Shown here piece after piece: positions 1-7,533 of a stretch of DNA of 23,133 bases. Made by a program: the position numbers and the translations under genes. Below the pieces are notes generated by a model. The model worked only from the letters and a program-made list of their open reading frames with translations. It was not told the origin of the DNA and ran no database searches. Origin of the DNA: VBAS01 sp964581455 (GTDB lineage Bacteria; Bacteroidota; Bacteroidia; Chitinophagales; Chitinophagaceae). Position 1 is the stretch's first letter. Every line of letters starts with the position of its first letter. Location: positions 1 to 23,133 of the forward strand of contig CAZOOT010000043.1 of assembly GCA_964581455.1 (NCBI GenBank), read 5' to 3'.

Positions 1-2
1 AT

Positions 3-434
3 GCCACTTTTGTTTTTATTGATAGTTTGAGTTGCAGGCCTGAAATAGAAGCAGAGAAATTTGTAGTAACTGTCAGGCATTTGAATGATGATTTGAACAT
101 CGGTGATTACAGACGGGAACTAGCCAGAAGCATAAATATTTTAAAAAAACTTAAAGGAGGATTTTTCGAAAACTTGAGTTTTACTTATCATGAACAATTA
201 TGGGATGGATCAGACCAGGTAACGGTCTCCATCCGTCATTTAAAAGATGGATTTAAATCTCTGGAGAACGGATATTATGCCGCAGCACCAGCTGGTTCAC
301 CTAATTTCAGAGATGAATACACAAAAACTTATGGTGGGCAGGCATGGGATGACCGGGTAAAACTTATGGATGCTGCAGTTGTAAAAACTGAACAGTATAT
401 CATGAAATCAAGAAAAGATCTTGGTTCGCAATAA
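3..434 (+). CDS. C-terminal part of an unknown protein, cut by the left window edge
   Basis: The reading frame is open to the first bases of the window, so this is the 3' end of a longer gene. A TTG at position 27 could be read as a start, but the frame continues upstream of it without a stop, with sense codons encoding ATFVFIDS, so I treat the gene as truncated by the window. About 143 residues are visible. They are charged and soluble-looking, with no membrane segment. A repeated motif is visible, RHLNDD and later RHLKDG, each following a short beta-like stretch (VVTV and VTVSI), which suggests two related structural units. I do not recognise the family. A strong terminator follows 17 bases after the stop. 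Confidence 0.7.
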   Translation, partial: ATFVFIDSLSCRPEIEAEKFVVTVRHLNDDLNIGDYRRELARSINILKKLKGGFFENLSFTYHEQLWDGSDQVTVSIRHLKDGFKSLENGYYAAAPAGSPNFRDEYTKTYGGQAWDDRVKLMDAAVVKTEQYIMKSRKDLGSQ

Positions 435-451
435 GAATTTCATATAGAAAA

Positions 452-481
452 AGGCTGCCTCATCTGGGCAGCCTTTTTTTT
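452..481 (+). terminator. Intrinsic terminator of the left-edge gene
   Basis: An 8-bp perfect stem (AGGCTGCC at 452-459 pairing with GGCAGCCT at 467-474) with a 7-base loop is followed directly by eight T residues on the + strand. It closes the partial gene that ends at 434. Confidence 0.9.
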
Positions 482-485
482 ACAA

Positions 486-515
486 AATATCATGATTTGT
501 AATAATCATGATATT
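486..515. repeat. 12-bp inverted repeat made of two ATCATGAT palindromes
   Basis: Two perfectly complementary 12-base arms (486-497 and 504-515) are separated by 6 bases. The core of each arm, ATCATGAT, is itself a palindrome, so the element can also be read as two copies of an 8-bp dyad about 18 bp apart. No T-run follows, and a terminator already lies just upstream, so it is not an obvious terminator. It may be an operator or an RNA hairpin. The rest of the gene-free stretch from 516 to 857 is AT-rich, and I see nothing else firm in it. Confidence 0.5.
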
Positions 516-857
516 AATTTATCCTGATTTTTATTTATTTAAATACTGGGCATCATTAATGATCCCCAACATAAGTATTGATTAATAAGACTTTGTATAT
601 AAAAACTCAGTGTTGGAGATATCCTTTACCTGCCTTATTTGATTTTATTCAAATTTTATCCTCTTTACTTTTACATCAGAAAACAACAATGATCTGCCGA
701 TTGATTTTAAAAGAAAGCAGATAAATCCGGAAACCCAATAAACAATTTCCACTGCTGATTTATCCTCTTTCAAACAACAAACTTGCTGTAGATTTTTTTC
801 CGATTGCCAGCTTAATTTTTTTTGTATCAGATTCATTAACCATTAAACTTTTAAACT

Positions 858-1268
858 ATGAAAAAAGTGTTCAGAAACAACCGACTTATCGCCATTGCGC
901 TTATTACAATGTTCTCTTTAACTTCAGTGTCTGCACAACAGCAAACTGGAATTAAGTCCACAGCTCCGATAGAATTAAAATATCTTGGAGTTGTAAAAGA
1001 TCATGTGTTATTTGAATTAAGCTATTTCGGGGATAAAGTTGAAGACGAAATCAGGGTTGTCATTATGGATGTATATGGCAATACCCTTTTTAGTGAAAAT
1101 ATCAGGGGAACAGAATTCTCCAAAAGGTTTTTACTGAAAAAAGATGAGATCATTGAAGGTCCTTTGCGTTTTGCTGTAACAAGTAAAAAAACCAAAGAAA
1201 CAAAAGTGTTTGAAATCAACCGTAATATATCGTATGTTGAAGAAGTGGTGATTAACACGAAACATTAA
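858..1268 (+). CDS. Small secreted protein of unknown function
   Basis: 136 residues. The N terminus is a typical Sec signal peptide: basic KK and R residues, a hydrophobic stretch around residues 10-22, and a probable cleavage after VSA at residues 24-26. The mature part of about 110 residues is rich in beta-prone segments (IELKYLGVV, VLFELSYF, IRVVIMDVYGN) and ends in a charged tail. The pattern of alternating strands and the phrase VVIMDVYGNTLF recall the beta-sandwich modules of secreted Bacteroidota proteins, but I cannot name a family. The ATG is the only sensible start because it places the signal peptide at the N terminus. Transcribed alone: a terminator follows after about 25 bases. 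Likely periplasmic or surface located. Confidence 0.85.
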   Translation: MKKVFRNNRLIAIALITMFSLTSVSAQQQTGIKSTAPIELKYLGVVKDHVLFELSYFGDKVEDEIRVVIMDVYGNTLFSENIRGTEFSKRFLLKKDEIIEGPLRFAVTSKKTKETKVFEINRNISYVEEVVINTKH

Positions 1269-1293
1269 TTCATATTAAACCCATCATTCATCC

Positions 1294-1327
1294 AATCACA
1301 ACAATTCATTTGTTGTGATTTTTTTTG
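1294..1327 (+). terminator. Intrinsic terminator of the small secreted-protein gene
   Basis: A perfect 10-bp stem (AATCACAACA at 1294-1303 with TGTTGTGATT at 1311-1320) is followed by a T-run to 1326. The T-run lies only on the + side, so it serves the upstream plus-strand gene and not the convergent minus-strand gene ending at 1350. Confidence 0.9.
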
Positions 1328-1349
1328 CACTTAATCTGAACTGCATTTT

Positions 1350-2906
1350 TCATTTATCCCGGTGCCTGCTTTGTTGATATTTCTTATATATTATTTCATT
1401 CATTGGTTTATTATATACTTTACTTTCAAGCCATGAAATAATATCCAGGTAGGTAAAAGATCTTGATTCAAAACGGTTCTTTTCCAGGTGCTTTATTTTG
1501 TTAAGCAATATCACGAATTCCGGTTTTAATTCACGGGGATTTAAATAAAAAGCCTTGCGTAAAAAACGGAATATTTCTTCTTCAACTACGGTAAGGTTTT
1601 TCATTTTAGCCATAAACCGGTAAGCTGATTTGCTTAATGATTCCATTATTTCGTCATTTCCCAGTTCAAAATGCGTCAATAAGTGAAGCAGGCGTGAATA
1701 ACATTGGAGGTCAATCCGAAGGTCATCAGATCCATGAATAATCTTTTGCAGGTAATCTATGGCAGTTGAATAATCTCCGCTTCCAAAATACAATGTAGCT
1801 ATACGGTAATTAAATACCAGGATACGATGTCTGTCAACAAAGAGAGAATATTCATTCAGTTTTTTCTCAATATTTGAAACCAGTTTCACGCCATCAGAAA
1901 AAGTGCCCTGCATCAGGTGCTGGTTGATTTTTGCGCTGTGTATATATATAAATGTATGGATATTGAAATTGTCATGCGAAGTAGCAGCAGGAGTTTTAGA
2001 AAAATTTTCAAATTCCTCAAGCATTCGTCCAAATTCTTTAAAATTTCTTAGCACAAAATGTGCATTGAGAAGATTGTGCATTCCTTTTACATAATGCCCT
2101 GTTTCCACTGAGATCATCAGTGGTTCCTTTTTATAGAGGTCAATCCATTTCTGACTATAACGGTAATACATCAGAAAATCCTGCCGGATATAAGCATACC
2201 AGCAATAACACTGATACAAATAAAGCAGTTCATAAAAATCAGTGATCCTTTCCGGATTGGCTGGTAAATTGATTGTAAAAAAACCTCTGATTCCTGCTTC
2301 ATCCTGTTCATTACGGGCATATCCGTTTTTAACATACCACCGGTATAATAATAAAGCCAGGTTGGATAATTTGACCACACTTTCTATATGACAGCTTATT
2401 TCAGTTGCTTCAACTGTCAGAAGCTCGGTTTTTTCAAGAGTGCTGCGTGTAATATGCAGCGTCTCGATCTTTTTTTCCAAAGAAATAACCTGAGCAAGGA
2501 AATTGAATTTATGATTCGCCTTTGCAATTTCCTTTGCTCTTTCCAGCAGTTTGAGAGAATGCAGTTTCAAACCCTTATTATATAATACCCTGGCATAATC
2601 AAGCAATTCGCTCAGTTGAAGATCCGTGTTATCATTTGTTTTCAGAAGCCTGAGGCTGGCCAGTAACTGCTTGTAGAGATGTTGCTTAAGATTGTTTAAC
2701 TGAGGTTTTGTAATATCCGGCAGCTTTTTCATCAATAGATTTTCGTCATAGGCGATCAACTTATCCAGTGCATCAAATAAGCGGATGATCTTCAGGTCAG
2801 CTTTTCCTGAACTTCTTTTTATATAGAGCTTAAAATGCCTTTTCTCAGACTTTTCGAGAGACCGGATCAATTGAAATAATATATCAGAATTCCTGTTGGA
2901 CATCAT
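1350..2906 (-). CDS. Large alpha-helical (TPR-like) protein of unknown function
   Basis: 518 residues with no signal peptide and no membrane segment, so probably cytoplasmic. The sequence is almost entirely predicted helix, with many leucine, tyrosine and lysine residues. Helix pairs such as LLDYARVLYNKGLKLHSLK and YRIATLYFGSGDYSTAIDYL look like tetratricopeptide-type units: a small residue, a tyrosine, a turn, then A or S followed by A. I infer a superhelical scaffold that binds a protein or peptide. Proteins of this size and style are common in Chitinophagaceae and are usually annotated as hypothetical. The start has two adjacent ATG codons, and I used the upstream one. It is the only gene in its unit. 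The gap to the next minus-strand gene is 333 bases and contains plus-strand signals. No enzymatic motif is visible. Confidence 0.8.
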   Translation of the reverse strand: MMSNRNSDILFQLIRSLEKSEKRHFKLYIKRSSGKADLKIIRLFDALDKLIAYDENLLMKKLPDITKPQLNNLKQHLYKQLLASLRLLKTNDNTDLQLSELLDYARVLYNKGLKLHSLKLLERAKEIAKANHKFNFLAQVISLEKKIETLHITRSTLEKTELLTVEATEISCHIESVVKLSNLALLLYRWYVKNGYARNEQDEAGIRGFFTINLPANPERITDFYELLYLYQCYCWYAYIRQDFLMYYRYSQKWIDLYKKEPLMISVETGHYVKGMHNLLNAHFVLRNFKEFGRMLEEFENFSKTPAATSHDNFNIHTFIYIHSAKINQHLMQGTFSDGVKLVSNIEKKLNEYSLFVDRHRILVFNYRIATLYFGSGDYSTAIDYLQKIIHGSDDLRIDLQCYSRLLHLLTHFELGNDEIMESLSKSAYRFMAKMKNLTVVEEEIFRFLRKAFYLNPRELKPEFVILLNKIKHLEKNRFESRSFTYLDIISWLESKVYNKPMNEIIYKKYQQSRHRDK

Positions 2907-2992
2907 TGTTACATTTTACTAAAACTCCCTTCCAGTATAAGTTGTGTTCATTTCAAATAACTTTTGGCATAATCAAAAGCCCATCTGAATAT

Positions 2993-3023
2993 TTTGAAAT
3001 ACCAAACCACAGTGCATAGTTTC
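2993..3023 (+). promoter_or_regulatory. Bacteroidota-type promoter candidate for an orphan transcript
   Basis: TTTG at 2993-2996 is followed, 20 bases later, by TAGTTTC at 3017-3023. This is one base off the known Bacteroidota sigma-70 consensus (TTTG near -33 and TAnnTTTG near -7), with the usual spacing. The match is short and could be chance in AT-rich DNA. Its value is that it points toward the orphan terminator at 3154-3185 and away from both neighbouring minus-strand genes. Confidence 0.35.
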
Positions 3024-3029
3024 ACGAAA

Positions 3030-3185
3030 TCATTTTGTATCAAAAAAAAGAAGCAATCGTCAGGCAGGCAGAATCGTTGAGGTAATTGTAAAAAAAGCAA
3101 GTCAGATTCAAGAAATAAATTCAAGGTTTTTTTTCATACAGCAAGCAGTAAGAGCCGTTCCGTTTCTACGGGATGGCCTTTTTTT
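3030..3185 (+). ncRNA. Candidate small RNA between two minus-strand genes
   Basis: The interval lies between a promoter-like sequence and a strong intrinsic terminator, both on the + strand, while the genes on either side are on the minus strand. The nearest upstream plus-strand gene ends at 1268 and has its own terminator. The putative transcript would be about 155 nt. I see no convincing ORF in it and no clear match to tmRNA, RNase P RNA, SRP RNA or a riboswitch. An alternative is that the terminator stops antisense transcripts coming through the 1350-2906 gene. This is inference from signals, without homology support. Confidence 0.35.
3154..3185 (+). terminator. Plus-strand intrinsic terminator with no assigned gene
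   Basis: A 10-bp stem (3154-3163 with 3168-3177, containing two G-U pairs) closes a 4-base loop and is followed by a C and seven T residues. On the minus strand the stem is followed by CTTACTGC with no T-run, so the orientation is clearly plus. Confidence 0.75.
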
Positions 3186-3239
3186 GATCAGCAAATATAC
3201 TTTAAAATAAAGTGTTTTGTAATATTAAATTTCCTGAGT

Positions 3240-4892
3240 TTAATCCATGTTTTCCCTGACCAATTTTTCAAGAATTCCCCTTAGTTCTCTGAATTTTTGT
3301 AATTCCTTTATATATGCTTCTTCAGATCCGGAAGACTTCAATTCAAACAGGTTTTTCAACTTTTTATTAAAAGAAGAATTGAACTTTATTTTTTGATTAT
3401 TTAAAAGTAAAAAACTCCAGTTTTTCAAAATAAACTGCATCCTTACATCCTGATAATTTTTAATCTGAAGCATTGAGGCAAGTTTTTTAAAAAGAACTCC
3501 CTCAGTTTGTTTCCGATCATTATTAAATACATTTTTCAAAATCTTTGCATATACAATACTTAAATCAGGTGCATCGAAGCACACAGCTTCCTTTTCTAAA
3601 ATCAATTCCGCTCTTGAATCAGCAAGTTTTTTTAAAACTGCAGATGAACTACGATAACCTTTTGTAGTTTTTATTTTAGAAAATTCTTTTTCCGCCAATA
3701 GTTTTTGTTCTTTTTTTAAAGGCCGGAATCCTGCTCGATGATAGATCCAGAATGATCCGGAGTGAATACCATCACTGTTATCTTTTCCAATCTGGTACGG
3801 GTCTACTGTAAATCGTTTTAGATGATATATTTCCCGATGCAGGTTCAATACTTGTTCAAAAATGAATTGAGATTCACCACCACGGTAAGCCGGAAAAACA
3901 TTCAGACCGATCCGGGCACTGTCAAACAAGATCCAGGAGCCTGCATAAGCCACCGGTAATCCGTTTTTAAAAACTACATAGCCCATATAACTGTCTATCG
4001 GGTGCCTGCGGTCTGGCTGCATGCCCATCAACGCAATAGAAATTCCACGTGACATTTTGTAAAAAGAAATAAGATCTGTATTTGTAAATGTGACAGGATC
4101 AATTTCCCGAAGCTGACGAAGTAAAACCATTCTTCCGCAATTGATGATCTGCGAAGCTTCTTCATCATTCAACTTTACGTAAACCGGCTTTTTATCTTGT
4201 TTTAAATTGAAAGTTTTCTTTTTTACTATTGAACGATGAAAATAGGGAGTAAACAATGAATCCGGCAGGCAGGTATGTTCTGGAAAATCAATTTCAAGGT
4301 TAACACCAATTGCATTCCATAATTCATCTTTCACTTCGGGCCGGATATCCGTTTCATTGAACACTGCAATTAACTTATCAAGAAGATCTTCTCCTTTTTT
4401 TGAAAATTGCTTAAACCATGGGCGCCAACTGGCATTTGCGTCCTGAAATATTTCAGATTCCACTTTCGGCATTACTACTGATAAAATGGATTGTATCTGT
4501 GCTTCACCGGTTTCAAAAGAATTCAGGTGGATATTATCCGGGTAAGTTTCTCTCATCCATTTGGCAATTTCAAAACTAAATGCTGCAATCAGCCCCGTAC
4601 CTGTAATGCCGGAATTAAATAAGCTTTTTTTAATTTTTACATCCGATTGAATTAAAGATTGAAGTTGATTCAGACATCGTGTTGTTTGCAGGTAAACAGC
4701 TTTATTATCAGGATATGCCAGAAGAAAATGCAATGTGTCTGCATACAATTGAATCACCTTTTTAGATTTTATTTTTCTGTCATAAATGGATTTCAGCAAT
4801 TCCATTTTTTTAAATGCAGCTTTTTGTCCATACTGGTTTCGGATAGAAAACAAAGAGGTTATTAACGAAATGGAATTATCTGAATTTGGCAT
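3240..4892 (-). CDS. Large protein with an internal GNAT-like acyltransferase domain, function unknown
   Basis: 550 residues, no signal peptide or membrane segment. Residues 1-240 are mainly helical. Residues about 300-395 have the outline of a GNAT N-acyltransferase fold: a strand pair around MGYVVFKNGLPVAYAG (303 onward), then a loop AYRGGESQF at 335-343 that resembles the acyl-CoA pyrophosphate-binding loop (R/Q-x-x-G-x-G/A), and FWIYHRAGF at 381-389, like the last-strand motif in which an aromatic or tyrosine precedes GF. The C-terminal 150 residues are again helical and lysine-rich. The combination suggests an acyl-transferase or peptidyl-transfer-like enzyme embedded in helical arms, but the substrate cannot be read from the sequence. 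The gene stands alone, divergent from the NYN gene, with 110 bases between the two start codons. The GNAT assignment rests on motif shape only. Confidence 0.75.
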   Translation of the reverse strand: MPNSDNSISLITSLFSIRNQYGQKAAFKKMELLKSIYDRKIKSKKVIQLYADTLHFLLAYPDNKAVYLQTTRCLNQLQSLIQSDVKIKKSLFNSGITGTGLIAAFSFEIAKWMRETYPDNIHLNSFETGEAQIQSILSVVMPKVESEIFQDANASWRPWFKQFSKKGEDLLDKLIAVFNETDIRPEVKDELWNAIGVNLEIDFPEHTCLPDSLFTPYFHRSIVKKKTFNLKQDKKPVYVKLNDEEASQIINCGRMVLLRQLREIDPVTFTNTDLISFYKMSRGISIALMGMQPDRRHPIDSYMGYVVFKNGLPVAYAGSWILFDSARIGLNVFPAYRGGESQFIFEQVLNLHREIYHLKRFTVDPYQIGKDNSDGIHSGSFWIYHRAGFRPLKKEQKLLAEKEFSKIKTTKGYRSSSAVLKKLADSRAELILEKEAVCFDAPDLSIVYAKILKNVFNNDRKQTEGVLFKKLASMLQIKNYQDVRMQFILKNWSFLLLNNQKIKFNSSFNKKLKNLFELKSSGSEEAYIKELQKFRELRGILEKLVRENMD

Positions 4893-5002
4893 TTAATTAT
4901 TTTTTACTTCCAGTTACGGGATGAGGTATAAAAATAAATAAAACAACAGCTGCAATCACTAATTATTAATGATTAACTTTCCTGCTCTAATTTTTTAAAA
5001 AA

Positions 5003-5749
5003 ATGGATAATACAAAAGATCTTCGGCTTGCAATTCTAATAGATGCCGATAATATTCCCTATAGACTTATAAGCGGTATACTTGAAGAAATTGCCAAATA
5101 TGGCGTACCAACTTTCAAACGCATTTATGCTGATTGGACAAAACCCCATGTTTCGGGCTGGAAATCTGTTTTACTGGATCATGCTATTACTCCGATTCAA
5201 CAGTATAGTTATACCACTGGTAAAAACTCTTCCGATTCTGCACTGATTATAGATGCTATGGACATTTTATATACGGGCCGTGTTGATGGATTTTGCGTTG
5301 TGAGCAGCGACAGCGATTTCACCAGGTTGGCCACCCGGCTCAGGGAAGCTGGTATGAAAGTGTTTGGTATGGGTGAACAAAAAACACCACCTGCTTTTCG
5401 GGCCGCCTGTGATAAGTTTATTTATATAGAAATCTTGGATCAACCAGAAACCGGGGTCAAACAGATCAAACTTTCTGATTTAAGGAAAAAGGAAAAAGTG
5501 ATCAGCAAAGCAGATAAAACCCTGGTGAGCCTGATCACAACCAGTATCAATGATATCACAGATGAAACCGGATGGGCATTTTTAGGTGATCTTGGAAATA
5601 TGCTTTTGAAAAAACGCCCCGACTTTGATCCCCGCAATTATGGTTATGCAAAATTATTACCCTTGATCAAGAGCCTCGGACAGTTTGAAATTGACGAAAG
5701 AGAATCCGGAAGAAAAAATATTAAACTGGTTTATGTAAGGGCCAAATAA
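5003..5749 (+). CDS. NYN-domain (LabA-like) putative RNase with C-terminal OST-HTH/LOTUS-like domain
   Basis: 248 residues, cytoplasmic. Residues 8-145 form a NYN domain of the PIN-like nuclease fold. The acidic metal-binding residues are visible: D14 and D16 in LIDADN, D78 in NSSDSAL, and D103 and D105 in SSDSDF. The late NYN segment with GMGEQKTPPAFRAACDKFIYIE is also typical. A helical linker then leads to residues 168-246, which match the OST-HTH (LOTUS) style, with GWAFLGDLGNMLLKKRPDFDPRNYG followed by a short strand-rich end. This two-domain order is known in bacteria. Family knowledge suggests a metal-dependent endoribonuclease whose LOTUS domain binds RNA. The physiological target is not known. 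All acidic residues appear intact, so it is probably active. It is followed 71 bases later by a DoxX-like gene on the same strand, with no terminator seen between them. Confidence 0.9.
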   Translation: MDNTKDLRLAILIDADNIPYRLISGILEEIAKYGVPTFKRIYADWTKPHVSGWKSVLLDHAITPIQQYSYTTGKNSSDSALIIDAMDILYTGRVDGFCVVSSDSDFTRLATRLREAGMKVFGMGEQKTPPAFRAACDKFIYIEILDQPETGVKQIKLSDLRKKEKVISKADKTLVSLITTSINDITDETGWAFLGDLGNMLLKKRPDFDPRNYGYAKLLPLIKSLGQFEIDERESGRKNIKLVYVRAK

Positions 5750-5820
5750 CTCCCGGTTTTTCATAATTTTTATTGTCTGCAATCCGGATAATACAATCTA
5801 TTCAAAGTAATTCACCTCCA

Positions 5821-6174
5821 ATGATAAAAATCATTTTACTGATTCTCCTTGCAATTTTTTTTATCCTTAACGGAATAAATCATTTTTATAATGAGAAAAT
5901 GCTGGAAGAATATGCCCGAAAACGTCATTTATTTTCACCAAAACTAGCAGTACTTTCTGCGGGTGTTCTTTTGATATTCGGCGGAATTGCATTGCTTATT
6001 CCAAATTTGCTCACTGCAGGAGTGATCAGCCTCTCCATTTTCTTAATCATCGCCTCATTTACGATACACACTTTCTGGGTTGAAAAAGAAAAGAAAGATA
6101 AATTGATGGAAGCAATGAATTTTGCAAAAAACCTGGCAATCCTTACTGAATTACTTTATATAGGATTTGTATAA
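5821..6174 (+). CDS. DoxX-like small integral membrane protein
   Basis: 117 residues counted from the ATG at 5821. An upstream in-frame TTG at 5773 would add 16 polar residues, but the ATG places the first hydrophobic helix at the N terminus, so I prefer it. About four membrane helices are visible (near residues 2-20, 40-60, 63-85 and 97-117). The segment FILNGINHFYN at the end of helix 1, followed by a charged loop with YARKRHLFSPK, is characteristic of the DoxX/DoxD-like family, which includes small inner-membrane proteins of mostly unknown role, some linked to quinone or thiol redox chemistry. It probably shares a transcript with the NYN gene. The stop codon lies inside a short hairpin. 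Confidence 0.8.
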   Translation: MIKIILLILLAIFFILNGINHFYNEKMLEEYARKRHLFSPKLAVLSAGVLLIFGGIALLIPNLLTAGVISLSIFLIIASFTIHTFWVEKEKKDKLMEAMNFAKNLAILTELLYIGFV

Positions 6175-6186
6175 AAAACAAATCCT
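6162..6186. repeat. 9-bp hairpin overlapping the stop codon of the DoxX-like gene
   Basis: AGGATTTGT at 6162-6170 pairs perfectly with ACAAATCCT at 6178-6186 around an A-rich loop that contains the TAA stop. Neither strand has a following T-run, so it is not a standard terminator, although it lies between two convergent genes (6174 plus and 6228 minus) and may stabilise the 3' ends of both mRNAs. Confidence 0.5.
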
Positions 6187-6227
6187 CAAAAGTTCAGCAG
6201 GGTTGAGCTAAATACAGATTAAATATA

Positions 6228-6752
6228 TCAGGTTTTTCGATTTAGTTTCACATCAAAACCCTCAACTATTTTAGTTCCGCTTTTATCCGTGTATTCCCAA
6301 CTGATCTTTGTATAATTAAAAGAAACTTCTTCCCTCAATTCATTTTTTGATTGAGTACCGGCGGAAGTGGAAATACTGGTTACCATCACATCACTCATTT
6401 TAATTTTATAATACGATCTTCCATCTGCACCTGTTAATTCAAGTTCCAGTTCTGGAATTACTTCTCCGGAAGCACATTTCATCATCAACTTAGGTGAAGA
6501 CTTATCCAGTTTTTTTGTAATAACCAAATCTTCAAAATTGGATCTTCTTGCTATCAGTCGCCCGGTTGTTGAATTATTATTTGTACTGACACCCTGGCTA
6601 AAACTTTCAATAATAATCCAGTCCTTATGATCTCTTGACTCCGACTCCCCTTTTATATCACCAATCTTTAAATAGGCATTGCTTTGAGCATTTGCACTAA
6701 AAGAGAAAACAAAACATAGCAAAAACGGAATGATAAGATTAAAAAGTTTCAT
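6228..6752 (-). CDS. Hcp-family (type VI secretion tube/effector-like) protein with a signal peptide
   Basis: 174 residues. Residues 1-22 form a clear Sec signal peptide with cleavage after ANA. The mature part has the hallmarks of the Hcp1 family: AYLKIGDIKGES near the start, then HKDWIIIESFSQGVS, then DLVITKKLDKSSPKLMMKCASGEVIPELELEL, then YYKIKMSDVMVTSIS, and near the end EEVSFNYTKISWEYT. Hcp proteins form hexameric rings that are the inner tube of type VI secretion systems and are normally cytoplasmic and leaderless. Here the leader implies export to the periplasm or beyond by Sec. No T6SS genes (tssB/C, vgrG, tssK) are in the window. Leadered Hcp-like proteins are known in Bacteroidota without an agreed role. 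Length and fold region look complete. Transcribed alone, convergent to the DoxX-like gene. Confidence 0.85.
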   Translation of the reverse strand: MKLFNLIIPFLLCFVFSFSANAQSNAYLKIGDIKGESESRDHKDWIIIESFSQGVSTNNNSTTGRLIARRSNFEDLVITKKLDKSSPKLMMKCASGEVIPELELELTGADGRSYYKIKMSDVMVTSISTSAGTQSKNELREEVSFNYTKISWEYTDKSGTKIVEGFDVKLNRKT

Positions 6753-6948
6753 AATAAATGTTTTTGGTTGTCCTTAAATTAAGAAATATTTGAGTCAAGA
6801 CTTTAAGGGGAGGAAAATGGTTTACAACCAAAACCAATAATTTATTAACAACAAAATATTTAATTCTGTGATATTCTCTTTTTCAAAGAATTAAGAATAA
6901 CAGTGAAGTGGATAGCTCAATATAAACGTTGAATGAATCTCTGAAAAA

Positions 6949-7356
6949 TTACACTTCTGCAGCATCATACACAATCACTTTTGACCACAGATGGCTGTAA
7001 TTTTTTACAAAAGCCTGGTGAATGGGATGATCCTGGTAAATTTTCTGGCCTGCCTCATCATCGAAAAACATGATTTCTGAAACATGCCAGCTATTATCAA
7101 CTACTTCTCTTTTTTCTGTACTTGCAGGCACGCCAATGTGAAGTTTACGAATGGATTCAATTTTACCCAGGGTCCTCACCCCTTCTATTAATTTATCTCT
7201 GTCTGTTATAGACTCAGGATTTTTTAACCAGAAAAAAACATGATGCACTAATTGTTTTTTTTCTTTATCTGGTTGCAATGGTATCCCCATTGCAACCGTA
7301 CCGGTAGTTAGTGTGATTGCCGTTGTCAGGAAAGTTCCACGAGTTATTGGTTTCAT
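6949..7356 (-). CDS. Exported Dabb (stress-responsive alpha/beta barrel) domain protein
   Basis: 135 residues. The N terminus (residues 1-24) looks like a signal sequence with R6-G-T-F ahead of a moderately hydrophobic, threonine-rich stretch. This resembles a Tat-type leader, but the twin arginine is missing, so Sec export is equally possible. Residues 35-132 form a Dabb domain: VHHVFFWLKNP at the start, then a helix with LIEGVRTLGKI, the strand with RKLHIGVPAS, then SEIMFFDDEAGQKIYQDHPIHQAFV, and a final strand KVIVYDA. The family has a ferredoxin-like dimeric alpha/beta barrel and is found in proteins induced by stress or in small polyketide-cyclase-like enzymes. No substrate can be inferred. 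It lies in the same orientation as the reductase at 7534-8595, with a 177-base gap. Confidence 0.85.
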   Translation of the reverse strand: MKPITRGTFLTTAITLTTGTVAMGIPLQPDKEKKQLVHHVFFWLKNPESITDRDKLIEGVRTLGKIESIRKLHIGVPASTEKREVVDNSWHVSEIMFFDDEAGQKIYQDHPIHQAFVKNYSHLWSKVIVYDAAEV

Positions 7357-7533
7357 AAAAAGAATTATTACATTAAAAATACAATTTTAGTTGGCTTGAA
7401 AATGCCTTCTATTTTTATAATATATGTCTTTTTATCAGATCTGGTATATTTTTTATAACCTGGTCCCTATAAGCTTTTATGAAATAGTTCTCATTACTGA
7501 AAACTGTAACTACTTCCAGGAATGAGTTTAAAA

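Noticed and set aside
645..836. 63-residue minus-strand frame upstream of the small secreted-protein gene
   Set aside because: No recognisable motif, no promoter or terminator on that strand, and it lies in the probable leader of the plus-strand gene. A hydrophobic stretch by chance is likely in AT-rich DNA.
6228..6752. Reading the Hcp-like gene as part of a T6SS locus
   Set aside because: No other type VI component is encoded within the window, and the protein has an export signal.
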